Part shown: piece after piece, positions 40,804 through 50,400 of the stretch
How positions within the stretch are numbered: position 1 is the first letter of the stretch
Layout of the letters: each line of letters starts with the position of its first letter
Assembly (NCBI GenBank): GCA_027587225.1
Contig: JAPDDQ010000037.1
Span: 17,834 to 81,833 of the forward strand
Length of the DNA: 64,000 bases
Reading direction: 5' to 3'
From: Solirubrobacter taibaiensis
Lineage (GTDB): Bacteria; Actinomycetota; Thermoleophilia; Solirubrobacterales; Solirubrobacteraceae
Position numbers and translations under genes: made by a program
The notes under the pieces: model-generated
What the model was told of the DNA's origin: nothing
Databases searched by the model: none
Seen by the model: only the letters and a program-made list of their open reading frames with translations

Positions 40804-41181
40804 CTACAGGTGCGCGAGCAGGGCGGCGCTGAGCGGGAACAGCGGCTCCGGCGGGTCGGTCGGGTCGATCCAGGCGAAGTCGCTGAACTTGTCCGGCTCG
40901 AGCACTTGCGGGTCGGCGTCGGCGGCGACGTCCACGAGCACGCCGGCGACGAGCCAGCCGTGGTCGAGCGCGGCCGCGAAGATCCGGCCGTCGTCGGCGA
41001 CGATGCCCGTCTCCTCGGCGAGCTCGCGCAGGCCGCAGGCCTCGATCGTCTCGCCGCCTTCGAGCTTGCCGCCCGGGATGGCGAGGGGACGGCCCGGTTC
41101 GGCGACGCGGCGGCCGACGAGGACGCGGCCGTCGGGGCGGCGCACGACGATGCCGACGCCGGCGCGGGTGGAGGTGCTCAC
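40804..41181 (-). CDS. Nudix hydrolase (MutT-like)
   Basis: A 125-residue Nudix protein from GTG 41181. The box reads GGKLEGGETIEACGLRELAE plus ETG, a complete G-x5-E-x7-RELAEETG catalytic motif. The N-terminal GVGIVVRRPDGRVLVGRRV and the FAWID segment near the C-terminus are typical of MutT-like sanitisers that clear oxidised nucleotides such as 8-oxo-dGTP, but the substrate is not proven. Its stop touches the tRNA-Sec 3' end. Confidence 0.88.
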   Translation of the reverse strand: MSTSTRAGVGIVVRRPDGRVLVGRRVAEPGRPLAIPGGKLEGGETIEACGLRELAEETGIVADDGRIFAAALDHGWLVAGVLVDVAADADPQVLEPDKFSDFAWIDPTDPPEPLFPLSAALLAHL

Positions 41182-41199
41182 AGCGCCATTAAACGAGTT

Positions 41200-41220
41200 G
41201 AGCCGCCCCGTAGGCGGCTC
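41200..41220. terminator. Hairpin terminator between TetR and Nudix genes
   Basis: GAGCCGCC-CCGTA-GGCGGCTC, a perfect 8-bp stem in the 85-nt gap between the minus-strand TetR stop and the Nudix start. The T-rich run GTTCTCTCTTGTT lies on its plus-strand side, so the direction is not certain. Confidence 0.55.
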
Positions 41221-41266
41221 GTTCTCTCTTGTTATCGGCAGCGGCCTTGAGAACCTTGAGCCCGAT

Positions 41267-41803
41267 TCACTTAGTTGGCGCGTTGGCGCTCAACTCGGCG
41301 TCGATGGCGCTCTGCAGCAGGCCTCGAGCGCGGTCGAGTTCCAGCGCTCCGGCGAGCCAGCGGGCGGCCAGGCCGTCGACGAGCGCGGTGAGGCGTTCGG
41401 CGGCGGCACGGGCGTCGATCTCCGGCGCCTCGGCGGCGGCGGCGGTCGCCACGAGGTCGACCCACGCGGCGGTCGCCTCGCGCACCTTCTCCTGCAGCGC
41501 GGGTTGGAAGACGGCGGACGCCTGGATCTCGCCCCAGACGGCGGAGACGCCGCGGGCGGACTCGTCGAGCTCGGCCAGCAGCGTCGCACGCAGGCCGGCC
41601 TCGGCGACGCGAGCGGCGCGCTCGTTCGCGTGGTCGAGCGTCGCGCCGACGAGCCCGTTGCGAGAGCCGAAGTAGTAGTAGATCAGCGAGACGGCGACGC
41701 CCGCCTCCGCTGCGACGGTCTCCACGCGGAGCCCGCGGACGCCGTGCTGGGCGATCACGGAGATCGCCGCGTCGAGGATCAACCGCCTGCGGTCCGGTGC
41801 CAT
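41267..41803 (-). CDS. TetR-family regulator, probably of the divergent permease/ureohydrolase operon
   Basis: A 178-residue TetR protein, ATG 41803 (a GTG at 41815 is also possible). The helix-turn-helix is DAAISVIAQHGVRGLRVETV followed by VAVSLIYYYFGSRNGLVGA. It is divergent from an NCS1 permease gene, 67 nt away, and the shared gap contains the TTGAATTTTCAAT-like region, so it likely controls both itself and the transporter. The effector could be a nucleobase or guanidine-type compound, inferred only from the neighbours. Confidence 0.88.
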   Translation of the reverse strand: MAPDRRRLILDAAISVIAQHGVRGLRVETVAAEAGVAVSLIYYYFGSRNGLVGATLDHANERAARVAEAGLRATLLAELDESARGVSAVWGEIQASAVFQPALQEKVREATAAWVDLVATAAAAEAPEIDARAAAERLTALVDGLAARWLAGALELDRARGLLQSAIDAELSANAPTK

Positions 41804-41833
41804 GACCGGCCGCACCTTACCGTGCGCTCAATC

Positions 41834-41862
41834 TTGACTGAATTTTCAATCTAGGCTACTTT
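41834..41862 (+). promoter_or_regulatory. Probable promoter of the permease/ureohydrolase operon
   Basis: TTGACT at 41834-41839 and TACTTT at 41857-41862 with a 17-nt spacer. The ATG at 41871 is only 8 nt downstream of the -10 and lacks a Shine-Dalgarno, so the transcript may be leaderless. The spacer contains TGAATTTTCA, a possible TetR operator. Confidence 0.5.
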
Positions 41863-41870
41863 CCCGCTCC

Positions 41871-43283
41871 ATGGCGACGATCACCCACGCAGTCCCGCTG
41901 ACTCGGGCGGGCCGGATCGAAGAGACCGGGGTGGCGTACATCCCGGAGGCCGAGCGGGACTCGCGGCCGGCCAACCTGGCGACGGTCTTCTTCGGCGGGA
42001 ACCTCGCGTTCTCGGTGATCGTGTTCGGCTGGCTGCCGGTGACGTTCGGGCTCGGCTGGTGGGCGACGGTGTCCGCCAGCGCGCTCGGGCTGGCGATCGG
42101 GACGCTGATCACGGCGCCACTCGCGCTGCTCGGCCCGCGCACGGGCACGAACAACACGGTCGCCAGCGGCGCCCACTTCGGCGTGCGCGGTCGGCTGCTG
42201 GGGTCCGGGCTGACGATCGCGTTCGCGCTGGCCTACGCGGCGATCGCGGTGTGGACCTCCGGGGACGCGCTGGTCGCGGCGGCGCACCGGCTGCTGGGCA
42301 CCGAGATCAGCGACCCGGCGCTGGCGCTCGGCTACGCGCTGATCGCGGCCGAGATCACGCTCGTCGCGCTGTACGGGCACGCGACCGTGGTCGCCGTGCA
42401 GCGGTTCGTCGTGCCGGTCGTGGGTGTGCTCCTGCTGCTCGGCATCCCGGCGTTCGCGGGCGACTTCAGCGCCGGCGGATCGGGCGAGTACCTGCTCGGC
42501 GGCTTCTGGCCGACGTGGGCGCTGGTGGTGACGATCGCCGCCGCCGGGCCGCTGTCCTACGCGCCGTCGCTCGGCGACTACACGCGCCGGATCTCCCGCC
42601 GCCACGGCGATGCCCGGGTGCTCACCGCGGCCGCGTTCGGCGTCTTCGGCGGCTTGCTCGTCGCGACGCTGTTCGGCGCGTTCACGGCCCTGGCGATCGG
42701 CGCCGGCGACTCCTACGTCGGCGACCTCGTCGCCGCCGCACCGGCCTGGTACGTGCTGCCGATCCTGTTCGTCGCGCTCGCCGGGGGCGTCGGGCAGGGC
42801 GTGCTGAACCTGTACGCGAGCGGACTGGACCTCGAAGCGCTCGTCCCGCGCCTGCGCCGCGTCCACACGACGCTGATCACGAGCGCCGCGGCCATCGTCC
42901 TGCTCTACCTCGGCACGTTCGCGCTGGACGCCGTCGACTCGATCACGGCCATGACGCTCGTGCTGAACGGCGTCGCGGTGCCGTGGGTGGTCGTCAACCT
43001 GCTCGGGTTCCTGGTCGCGCGGCGGCGCAGGTACGACCCGCACGACCTGCAGGTGTTCAACGAGGGCCGCACCGGCGGGCGCTACTGGTTCACCGGCGGC
43101 TGGAACCTGCGCGCGCTGCTGGCCTGGGTCTGCGGCTCGATCGCCGGGCTCTCGACCGTCGCCACCGACCTCTACACCGGCCCGTTCGCGGACCTCGCGG
43201 GCGGCGTCGACCTGTCCCTCGCCGCTTCGGCGCTCGTCGCCGCGGCGGTCTACCTCATCGCTCTGAAGGTGGTGCCCGAATGA
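41871..43283 (+). CDS. NCS1-family nucleobase:cation permease
   Basis: A 470-residue protein with about 12 membrane helices. Features of the NCS1 (purine/cytosine permease) family: RPANLATVFFGGNLAFSVIV, the NTVASGAHFGVRGRLLG segment and a C-terminal TGPFADLAGGVDLSL stretch. It imports a nucleobase or related nitrogen compound with a cation. The ureohydrolase gene follows with a 4-nt overlap, so transported substrate and enzyme are likely linked. Possible cargo includes cytosine, allantoin, hydantoin or a guanidino compound; sequence alone does not decide. Confidence 0.85.
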   Translation: MATITHAVPLTRAGRIEETGVAYIPEAERDSRPANLATVFFGGNLAFSVIVFGWLPVTFGLGWWATVSASALGLAIGTLITAPLALLGPRTGTNNTVASGAHFGVRGRLLGSGLTIAFALAYAAIAVWTSGDALVAAAHRLLGTEISDPALALGYALIAAEITLVALYGHATVVAVQRFVVPVVGVLLLLGIPAFAGDFSAGGSGEYLLGGFWPTWALVVTIAAAGPLSYAPSLGDYTRRISRRHGDARVLTAAAFGVFGGLLVATLFGAFTALAIGAGDSYVGDLVAAAPAWYVLPILFVALAGGVGQGVLNLYASGLDLEALVPRLRRVHTTLITSAAAIVLLYLGTFALDAVDSITAMTLVLNGVAVPWVVVNLLGFLVARRRRYDPHDLQVFNEGRTGGRYWFTGGWNLRALLAWVCGSIAGLSTVATDLYTGPFADLAGGVDLSLAASALVAAAVYLIALKVVPE

Positions 43284-44278
43284 TCGATCCCCTCTCCCGC
43301 TGGGCCGCATACGGCGAGAAGCCTGACTACTTGGGGCTGATGACGTTCGCGGGGCTGCCGTACACCGAGGACCCGAATGAGCTGGATGGCGTCGACGTGG
43401 CGATCGTCGGCGCGCCGATGGACGAGCTCACCTCCGACTCGCCGGGCACGCGGTTCGGGCCGCGGGCGATCCGCGCGGCCTCGTGCGCGCCCGGCCCGCA
43501 CCTGGAAGTGGGCGTGGACGCGCTGCGCGACGTCCTGCGCGTGGTGGACTTCGGCGACGCGCCCGTCCTCCCCGCCGACCCGGTGCGGTCGCATGAGGCG
43601 ATCGAGGCGACGGTCGCCGCGGTGCTCGCCGCGGGCGCGATCCCGGTGATCCTCGGCGGCGACCACTCGATCGCGGAGCCGGACATGCGCGCGGTGGCGG
43701 CCGTGCACGGCCCCGTCGGGCTCATCCACTTCGACACGCATACCGACACGGGCGCCACGGTCTTCGGCGCGAAGCTGTCGCACGGCTCGTGCATGTACCG
43801 GCTGGTCGAGGCGGGCGTCGTGGACCCGCGGCGCTACGTGCAGATCGGCCTGCGCGGCTACTGGCCGGGCGAGGAGAAGTTCGCCTGGCAGCGCGAGCGT
43901 GGGGTCGTGTCGCACTTCATGCACGACGTGCGCAAGCGCGGGATCGAGGCCGTGGTGGCCGACGCGATCGCGCACGTGGGCGCCGGCCCGGTGTTCCTGA
44001 GCGTGGACGTCGATGTGCTCGACCCGGCCTACGCGCCGGGCACGGGCACGCCGGAGCCGGGCGGGATGACCAGCGCCGACCTGCTGTGGGCGTGCCGGGA
44101 GATCGGCTCGTCCGTCGAGCTCGTCGGCGCGGAGGTCGTGGAGGTGCTGCCCGACCGGATCGGCTCGCGCGACATCACGGCGCTGGTGGCGGAGCGGATC
44201 GTGCGCGAGACGCTGACCGGCGTCGCGCTCGCCCGCCGGTCCTCAGCAATCTCCCAGCTTGCGCATAGCTCGTTCTGA
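43280..44278 (+). CDS. Ureohydrolase (agmatinase/guanidinobutyrase-like)
   Basis: A 332-residue enzyme of the arginase/agmatinase fold from ATG 43280, overlapping the permease stop (ATGA). The binuclear manganese site is intact: GGDHS near 127-131, HFDTHTDTG near 150, and SVDVDVLDPAYAPGTGTPEP near 240. It releases urea from a guanidino compound such as agmatine, guanidinobutyrate or guanidine; the specificity loop (FGAKLSHGSCMYR) is closer to agmatinase-type than to arginase. Coupled to an NCS1 permease and TetR. Urea made here could feed the urease encoded near 61.5 kb. Confidence 0.88.
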   Translation: MIDPLSRWAAYGEKPDYLGLMTFAGLPYTEDPNELDGVDVAIVGAPMDELTSDSPGTRFGPRAIRAASCAPGPHLEVGVDALRDVLRVVDFGDAPVLPADPVRSHEAIEATVAAVLAAGAIPVILGGDHSIAEPDMRAVAAVHGPVGLIHFDTHTDTGATVFGAKLSHGSCMYRLVEAGVVDPRRYVQIGLRGYWPGEEKFAWQRERGVVSHFMHDVRKRGIEAVVADAIAHVGAGPVFLSVDVDVLDPAYAPGTGTPEPGGMTSADLLWACREIGSSVELVGAEVVEVLPDRIGSRDITALVAERIVRETLTGVALARRSSAISQLAHSSF

Positions 44279-44301
44279 CGTGCGGTGAGGAGGCTGGGGG
44301 C

Positions 44302-44607
44302 ATGTCAGCCATCGCCCTCCGCCCGCCCACCCAGCTCGCCGGCCGCCTCTACGTCGGCAATGCCTCCCCCGCCGGTACTTGGACGCTCCGTGTCCTCACC
44401 GACGAGGGCTCGGACACGCTGCTCGAGACCGCCACGCGGCGTCAGGTGGCCGAGGCCATGCTGCTCGACGCGTTCCCCGGCCACCTCGTCCGCACCGACC
44501 TGGTCGATGCGCTCGTGGCCGAGTGGGAGCCGCCGGACGGCGGCTTCGTCCTCCCCGCCGACCTCGTGGCCGGCTGGTCGCTGCGCTGGGCGCTCGACCG
44601 AACCTAA
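44302..44607 (+). CDS. Hypothetical protein (101 aa)
   Basis: A 101-residue acidic protein from ATG 44302 behind GGAGGCTGGGGG. It has no recognised motif, signal peptide or membrane segment; it is a simple alpha/beta-looking sequence with VLTDEGSDTLLETATRRQVA and a conserved-looking Trp-rich end (AGWSLRWALDRT). The stop codon lies within the 15-bp stem of a bidirectional terminator. Function unknown. Confidence 0.6.
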   Translation: MSAIALRPPTQLAGRLYVGNASPAGTWTLRVLTDEGSDTLLETATRRQVAEAMLLDAFPGHLVRTDLVDALVAEWEPPDGGFVLPADLVAGWSLRWALDRT

Positions 44608-44632
44608 AGAGGGACTGTCCCTCTTTAGGTTC
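44600..44632. terminator. Strong bidirectional terminator
   Basis: GAACCTAAAGAGGGA-CTG-TCCCTCTTTAGGTTC: a perfect 15-bp stem with a 3-nt loop and A/T tracts inside both arms, suited to both strands. It covers the stop codon of the plus-strand gene and touches that of the minus-strand lipoprotein gene. Confidence 0.85.
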
Positions 44633-45017
44633 AGGCGTCGCACTGGCTGAGGCCGAGCCGGCCCGCGATCTGGGCGGCGCGCTGGAAGCGTTCGAGGACG
44701 CGCGTGCGCGCCGCCAGGTCCGCGGGGTCGGCGGCGACCGCGCGCCAGGCTTGGACCACGGCCTCTGAGGCGCGCACCCACTCGGCGTGGCGCGCCTTGT
44801 CCTCGTCCGTCGGCTCGAGCGCGCGCAGGCGTTCGAGCTCCTGCTCGTAGAGCTCGGTGGCCGCCGGGAGCATCTCCTCCTCGTCCACGGCGCCGAGCGC
44901 CTCCTGGCCCGCGGCGCGATCGCGGCAGGCGGCGTTGGCGTCGGCGACGAACGTCTCGCGGTCCGGACCGCCGCAGGCCACCAGCGCGAGCGCGAGCAAG
45001 AGGACGCATCGCCTCAT
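44631..45017 (-). CDS. Small lipoprotein
   Basis: A 128-residue exported lipoprotein from ATG 45017: MRRCVLLLALALVAC with a canonical lipobox LVAC, then a Glu/Ala-rich helical body (EQELERLRALEPTDEDKARH). Two further cysteines (AACRD, LSQCDA) may pair. No family is recognised; general shape is like small envelope lipoproteins of unknown function. Starts divergently from the AlkZ-like gene, 25 nt away. Confidence 0.7.
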   Translation of the reverse strand: MRRCVLLLALALVACGGPDRETFVADANAACRDRAAGQEALGAVDEEEMLPAATELYEQELERLRALEPTDEDKARHAEWVRASEAVVQAWRAVAADPADLAARTRVLERFQRAAQIAGRLGLSQCDA

Positions 45018-45042
45018 CTGAAGACGTGCTACCCGTTCCGGC

Positions 45043-45999
45043 ATGACGGACGTGCTGGAGACGTGGGCGGTGCAGGATTCGCCGCCGGGAGCCGCGGTCA
45101 CGGCACTCGTGGCCCGCGGGGACGTGGAGGTCGGGCGGCTGGACCGCGCGATCTACGAGGAACGGTCCGTGGTCGCGCTCTACAACGCGCGATCGGCGAC
45201 GGCGATCGTCCCCGCCGGCGACGTCGCCGCGTACGCGACCGCGCAGCTCCCCGCCGATCCCTCCGAGTACAGCCTGCTGCTCAGGAACGCCCTCGGTGAC
45301 TACGAGGAGGGGCCGGACCTGGCGGTGGAGGCGATCAGCGACGCGCTCGACGGGCGCGCGCTGAGCCGCGACGACCTGCACGCGGAGCTGCGCAAGCAGC
45401 TTCCGAATGAGCTGCTGCCGTGGTGCGAGGGCTGCCAGAGCCACCACGCCCGACGCGGGCTGCTGATCATGGCCGGACTCCACGGGCGGTTGTGCATCTC
45501 GGGGCGGGTCGGGCGCCAGCCCGAGTTCTCGCGCACCGACCAGCTGGTCAAGTGGGAGCCACCGAGCCGCGAGGAGGCGGGGCGGGAGCTCGTCAAGCGC
45601 TACAAGCACCTGTACGGGGCGTCGAACGCGGCGCACTTCGCGGAGTGGTCCGGGCTGGCCAAGCCCCATGCCAAGGCGCTGTGGGAACTGAGTCGCGCCA
45701 AGGGCGGCAGCGAGGAGCTGAAGGGCATTCGCCTGCTCGGACCCGGCGATCCGCAGCTCCAGCGCCGCGACCGCGAGGCCTTCGTGCCGGACGCGGCGTG
45801 GCGCAAGAAGGTCTGGGCGGCGAGCGGCGGTTCCGGAGTCGTCACCGAAGACGGCAAGGCCGTGGCGCTGTGGCGCGCGCGCAAGAAGGGCAAGACGCTG
45901 GAAGTCACCATCGAGGGCGGCGAGATCAACGTGCAGGAGCAGGCCGACCGGCTCGCCCCGCACCGGGGCTGTGTGACGGCCGTCATCCAGTTCGCCTGA
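45043..45999 (+). CDS. Winged-helix DNA-binding protein of the AlkZ/YcaQ-like family
   Basis: A 318-residue protein from ATG 45043 resembling the HTH_42/AlkZ-like family (DNA glycosylase fold made of winged-helix units). Segments suggestive of it are SEYSLLLRNALGDYEEGPDL, LSRDDLHAELRKQLPNELLP, RREGLLIMAG-like RRGLLIMAGLHGRL, and ELVKRYKHLYGASNAAHFAE. AlkZ and YcaQ excise alkylated bases or unhook interstrand crosslinks, using a Q-x-Q/D catalytic motif that I could not place with confidence. Its role in DNA repair is therefore a family inference. Confidence 0.72.
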   Translation: MTDVLETWAVQDSPPGAAVTALVARGDVEVGRLDRAIYEERSVVALYNARSATAIVPAGDVAAYATAQLPADPSEYSLLLRNALGDYEEGPDLAVEAISDALDGRALSRDDLHAELRKQLPNELLPWCEGCQSHHARRGLLIMAGLHGRLCISGRVGRQPEFSRTDQLVKWEPPSREEAGRELVKRYKHLYGASNAAHFAEWSGLAKPHAKALWELSRAKGGSEELKGIRLLGPGDPQLQRRDREAFVPDAAWRKKVWAASGGSGVVTEDGKAVALWRARKKGKTLEVTIEGGEINVQEQADRLAPHRGCVTAVIQFA

Positions 46000-46054
46000 A
46001 CGCATCACCCCGGGGAGTGAGTATTCGGGGATCGCCACGGAGTACTTGCTCACC

Positions 46055-47443
46055 GTGAACCGCTTCCTGATCGCCGCCCTCGCGGCCCTGTTGGTCGGCG
46101 CCGTCCCCGCCGATGCGGCCCCGCACACGGTCACGTCGACCGTGACGCTGTCGGCGCCGACGCTGACCGTCCAACTCGCCTCCGGCTCGCGCGTGAAGAC
46201 CGTGCGCGGCGGCACGGTGAAAGTGCGCGGGAAGGTGGCGACGATCACCGCGCGCGGGAAGACGGTGCGGCTGGTGACCACCGGCGCCGCGCCCAAGGCG
46301 TTCCGGGCGGGTGCCACGAAGTGCTCCGTGAAGCGGACCGGCAGGCGCAAGCTTGCAGTGACCTGCCCGGCGACGCGCCCGAGTGGCGGCGGCGCGCCGG
46401 GCGGGGTCCCGGGTGAAGGCGGCAACGGCGCGGCGCCGGGCGGCAACCACGGCGCGATGCCCGGCACCGGTGGCGGTGACACCCCGGGCACGGGCGATCC
46501 CGCCCCGGGCGGCGGCCCGCCCGCCACGCGCACGGTGTTCCCGTTCGCTCCGTACGTCGACTTCTCGGCCGGGATCCCGCCGAACCTCATCGACCTGCGC
46601 GCGCAGTCCGGCGCGAAGCACATCTCGCTCGGGTTCGTCGTCGCCGATCCGGCCTGCGCGCCCTCGTGGGGCGGATGGGAGGCCTACCCCGCGACGGGTG
46701 CGGGCGCGTACCGCCAGGCCCACGTCGCCGCGTTCAAGGCTGCGGGCGGCGACGTCGTCGTGTCTTTCGGCGGCGCCAACGGCAAAGAGCTCGCGTTCTG
46801 CCACACCGAAGCGAGTGCCCTCGCCGACGCGTACGAGGCGGCACTCGCCGCTTACGGCGCCACGCACGCGGACTTCGACATCGAGGGCGGCGCGATCAAG
46901 GACGACGACAAGAACGCGCTGCGCGCGGAGGCGATCGCGCTGCTGCAGGCCGAGCACCCCGAGCTCGCGGTGACGTTCACGGTCCCGACCCTGGTCGACG
47001 GCATGGACGCGCACGGCAAGGCGCTGATCACCAAGACCGTCAGCAAGGGCGTGGACCTCGACGCCGTGAACATCATGGCGATGGAGCTCAACGTCACGAA
47101 CTCCGCGGGCAAGCTGGGGACGTACGCGATTGAGGCGGCGAAAGGGCTATACGCGCAGCTCACCGAGCTCTACCCGACCCTCACCGCTGCCCAGCGCTGG
47201 CACAAGGTCGGCGTGACGCCGATGCTCGGCGTCAATTACGACACCGCGCAGGTGTTCACGCCCGCTGACGCGCGCACGCTCACCGACTGGGCGATCCAGC
47301 GGCAAATCGGGATGCTCGCGATGTGGCAGCTCGGCACCGACAAGGCCTGCGCGACCCTGCAGCCGTTCCCACAGCTGACCTGCTCGGGCACGACGCAGAC
47401 GCCCTTCGAGTTCGCGAAGACGTTCGGAACGTTCGCCGGATAG
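46055..47443 (+). CDS. Secreted GH18-like chitinase-type protein
   Basis: A 462-residue exported protein (GTG 46055; TTG 46046 is in frame just upstream). The signal peptide ends near PADA, followed by a beta-rich N-domain of about 100 residues and a Gly/Pro-rich linker (about 110-160). The C-terminal domain is a TIM-barrel of the GH18 type: VFPFAPYVDFSAGIPPN, VVVSFGGANGKELAF, the catalytic loop THADFDIEGG with D-x-D-x-E near 272-276, and VNIMAMELNV. It would degrade chitin or similar N-acetylglucosamine polymers outside the cell. Confidence 0.85.
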   Translation: MNRFLIAALAALLVGAVPADAAPHTVTSTVTLSAPTLTVQLASGSRVKTVRGGTVKVRGKVATITARGKTVRLVTTGAAPKAFRAGATKCSVKRTGRRKLAVTCPATRPSGGGAPGGVPGEGGNGAAPGGNHGAMPGTGGGDTPGTGDPAPGGGPPATRTVFPFAPYVDFSAGIPPNLIDLRAQSGAKHISLGFVVADPACAPSWGGWEAYPATGAGAYRQAHVAAFKAAGGDVVVSFGGANGKELAFCHTEASALADAYEAALAAYGATHADFDIEGGAIKDDDKNALRAEAIALLQAEHPELAVTFTVPTLVDGMDAHGKALITKTVSKGVDLDAVNIMAMELNVTNSAGKLGTYAIEAAKGLYAQLTELYPTLTAAQRWHKVGVTPMLGVNYDTAQVFTPADARTLTDWAIQRQIGMLAMWQLGTDKACATLQPFPQLTCSGTTQTPFEFAKTFGTFAG

Positions 47444-47458
47444 TTAGGCTCGCGCCCC

Positions 47459-50400
47459 ATGGCTGAGCTAGAGCCGGGGACGACGTTCGCCGACCACGTG
47501 ATCCGCGGCGTGCTCGGCCGTGGCGGGATGGGCGTCGTGTACCGCGCGACGCACGTCCCGCTGGACCGCGAGGTGGCGCTGAAGCTGATCTCGCCGCAGT
47601 TCTCCACCGACGACGAGTTCCGCCGCCGGTTCCGGCGCGAATTCCGCGCGATGGCGTCGATCCAGCACGCGAATGTGATCCCGATCTACCACGCGGGTGA
47701 GGAGAACGGGCTCCTCTACGTGACGATGCGTTTCATCGACGGGACGGACCTCGCGCGGCTGCTGCACAAGGAGAAGCGCCTGGAGCCCGCCCGCGCGGCC
47801 CGCGTCGTCGGCCAGATCGCGGAGGCGCTCGATGCCGCGCACGCCGCCGGCATCGTCCACCGCGACGTCAAGCCCGCGAACATCCTGATCGACGGCGACA
47901 CGGCGCTGCTGACCGACTTCGGGTTGATGAAGGACACGCGCGCCACCACCCAGATCACGCAGACCGGAACGGTCATCGGCACGTTCGACTACGCCGCGCC
48001 CGAGCAGCTGCAGGAAGGCCCGGTCGACGCGCGCGCCGATGTCTACGCGCTCGGCGGCGTGCTCTACCAGGCGCTCACGGGCAAGGTCCCGTACCCGCGG
48101 GAGACCGCCGCGGCGACGATGCTCGCGCACCTGGACTCGCCGCCGCCGTCGGTGCTGTCCGTGCTGCCCGACGCGAGCGAGCGGCTCGGGGCCGTGGTCC
48201 GGCGCGCGATGGCGAAGGAGCCGGGCGCGCGCTATCCCTCGGCCGGTGACCTCGGCCGCGCGATCCTCGCCGCCGCCGACGACCGCCAGCTGGAGGCCCC
48301 CGAGCGCAGCGTCGCCACCGGCGCCGCGGCCGGGACGCAGGCGCCCGCCATCTCGCTCCCACCCGCGCTGGAGAGCGTCCGCGGCGAGTTCGTGGGCCGC
48401 GCAGACGCGCTCGCGAAGATCGACGCGCGGTACGCCACCGCCGAGACCGGCCAGCGCCAGTTCGTGCTGCTCGTGGGAGAGCCCGGGATCGGCAAGACCC
48501 GGCTCGCGACCGAGTTCGCGCGGCGCGTGCACGCCGAAGGCGCGACCGTGCTGTTCGGGCGCTCGGACCCCGAGTCGCTGATCCCGTACCAGCCGTTCGT
48601 CAGCGCGCTGCGGCACCTCGGGTACGAGTTCCACCCCGGCGACGAGCAGGACCGCTGGCGGCTCTTCGAAGGCGTCGTGCGCCACCTCACCTTCGCCGCG
48701 GCGCAGCGCCCGGTGGTGCTGATCGTCGACGACTTGCACTGGGCGGACACGGGCACGACGCAGCTGCTCGCGCACCTGCTCGACGACGCGCTCCGCGCGC
48801 GGCTGCTGGTGATCGCTACGGCTCGCGCCGCCGACCTCGGCGAGCTGCTCGGCCGGCTCCGCCGCCAGCCGTCGTTCGAGCAGATCACGTTGTCCGGGCT
48901 CACTGCGGACGAGACGCGCGCGCTGGTGGGCGCCCCCGCCAGTTCGCAGTTCGTGCGCCGGCTCACCGACGAGACCGAGGGCAACCCGTTCTTCATCGAG
49001 GAGACGCTGCGGTCGCTGCCGGAGCTGGAGGAGCGTGCGCTGAGCCGGATCGCGGTGCCCGACGGCGTCAAGGAGATGCTCTCGCGCCGCCTGGCCGGGC
49101 TCAGCGGCGAGGCTAATCAGGTGCTGAGCGTGGCGTCGATCGTCGGCCGCCAGTTCGACCTGCCGCTGCTCGAGACGCTGGTCGACGGCGACGTGCTGGC
49201 CGCGCTGGAAGAGGCGCTGGAAGCGGGCCTCATCCGCGAGGCCGACGAGATCGACCGCTTCACCTACGCGCACGCGCTCGTCCGCGAGACGCTGTACGAG
49301 GGCCAGAGCGCGAGCCGCCGCGTGCGTCTGCACCAGCGCATCGGCGAGGCGCTCGAAGCGGCGGGTGAAGCGAACCCGGCCGAGCTCGCGTACCACTTCG
49401 CGGAGGGTCGCTCCCCCAAGGCCACCGAGTACGCGCTCATCGCCGGCGACGCCGCGTTCGCCGCCTTCGCCTACGAGGAGGCCGCCGAGCACTACCGGCG
49501 CACGGACGACTTGCTCAAGCGCGGCGCCGCCGAGTTGCGCGCGGGTGACCCTCAGGCGCGGGCGACGTTCAAGGCCGCGGCGGAACGCGCCACCGACGAC
49601 GACACGTTCGCGCAGGCCGCGCTCGGCTTCGCGGGCCGCCACACCGAGGCGGGCGTGATCGACCACGAGGGCCTCACCCTGCTCGAGCAAGCCCTCCAGC
49701 GCTTCGACGAAGACCACCTGATGGCCGTCCAGCTGCGCGCCCGGCTCGTCGACCGGCTGCAGTTCGCGGGCGAGCCGGAGCGTCGCGAAGCGCTGAGCGA
49801 GGAGGCGCTCGCGATGGCCGAGCGGCTCGGCGACCCGCGCGGGCGTGTGGCCGCGCTCGAGTCCCGCCGGAGCGCGCTCCTGCACATCGACCACGTCGAC
49901 GAGCGCCTGCGGCTGTCCGAAGAGCTGCTCGCGCTCGCCAAGGAGCTGGGCGAGCCGGAGCTGGAAGCGCTCGCCCACCACTGGCGCGTCTACGACCTGC
50001 TCGAGGCCGCGCGCGTGGACGAGGCGCGCGCCGCCCACCGTCGCCTCGCCACGCTCGCCACCGACCTGCGCCAGCCGCTCTACAGCCACTTCGCGGTCGG
50101 CTGGGAGGTGGTGTGGGCGCAGATGGCGGGCCGCGTCGAGGACGCGGAGCGGCTCGCACGCGAGAGCTTCGAGCTCGGCCGGCGGGCCGGCGCGCGCGAC
50201 GCCGACACGATCCTCGCCGCCCAGACCCTGATCCTGCGCCGCCGCGAGGACGCGCTGCAGGACTTCACCGACGCGATCGAGCACCACATCGCCCGCAACC
50301 CGGCGCTCGTCGCCTGGCGCTCGATCCTGCCGATGGCGCACCTGCTGGGCGGGAACACGCAGGCCGGCGTCGCGGCATTCCGCGAGCTGGCGACCGACGA

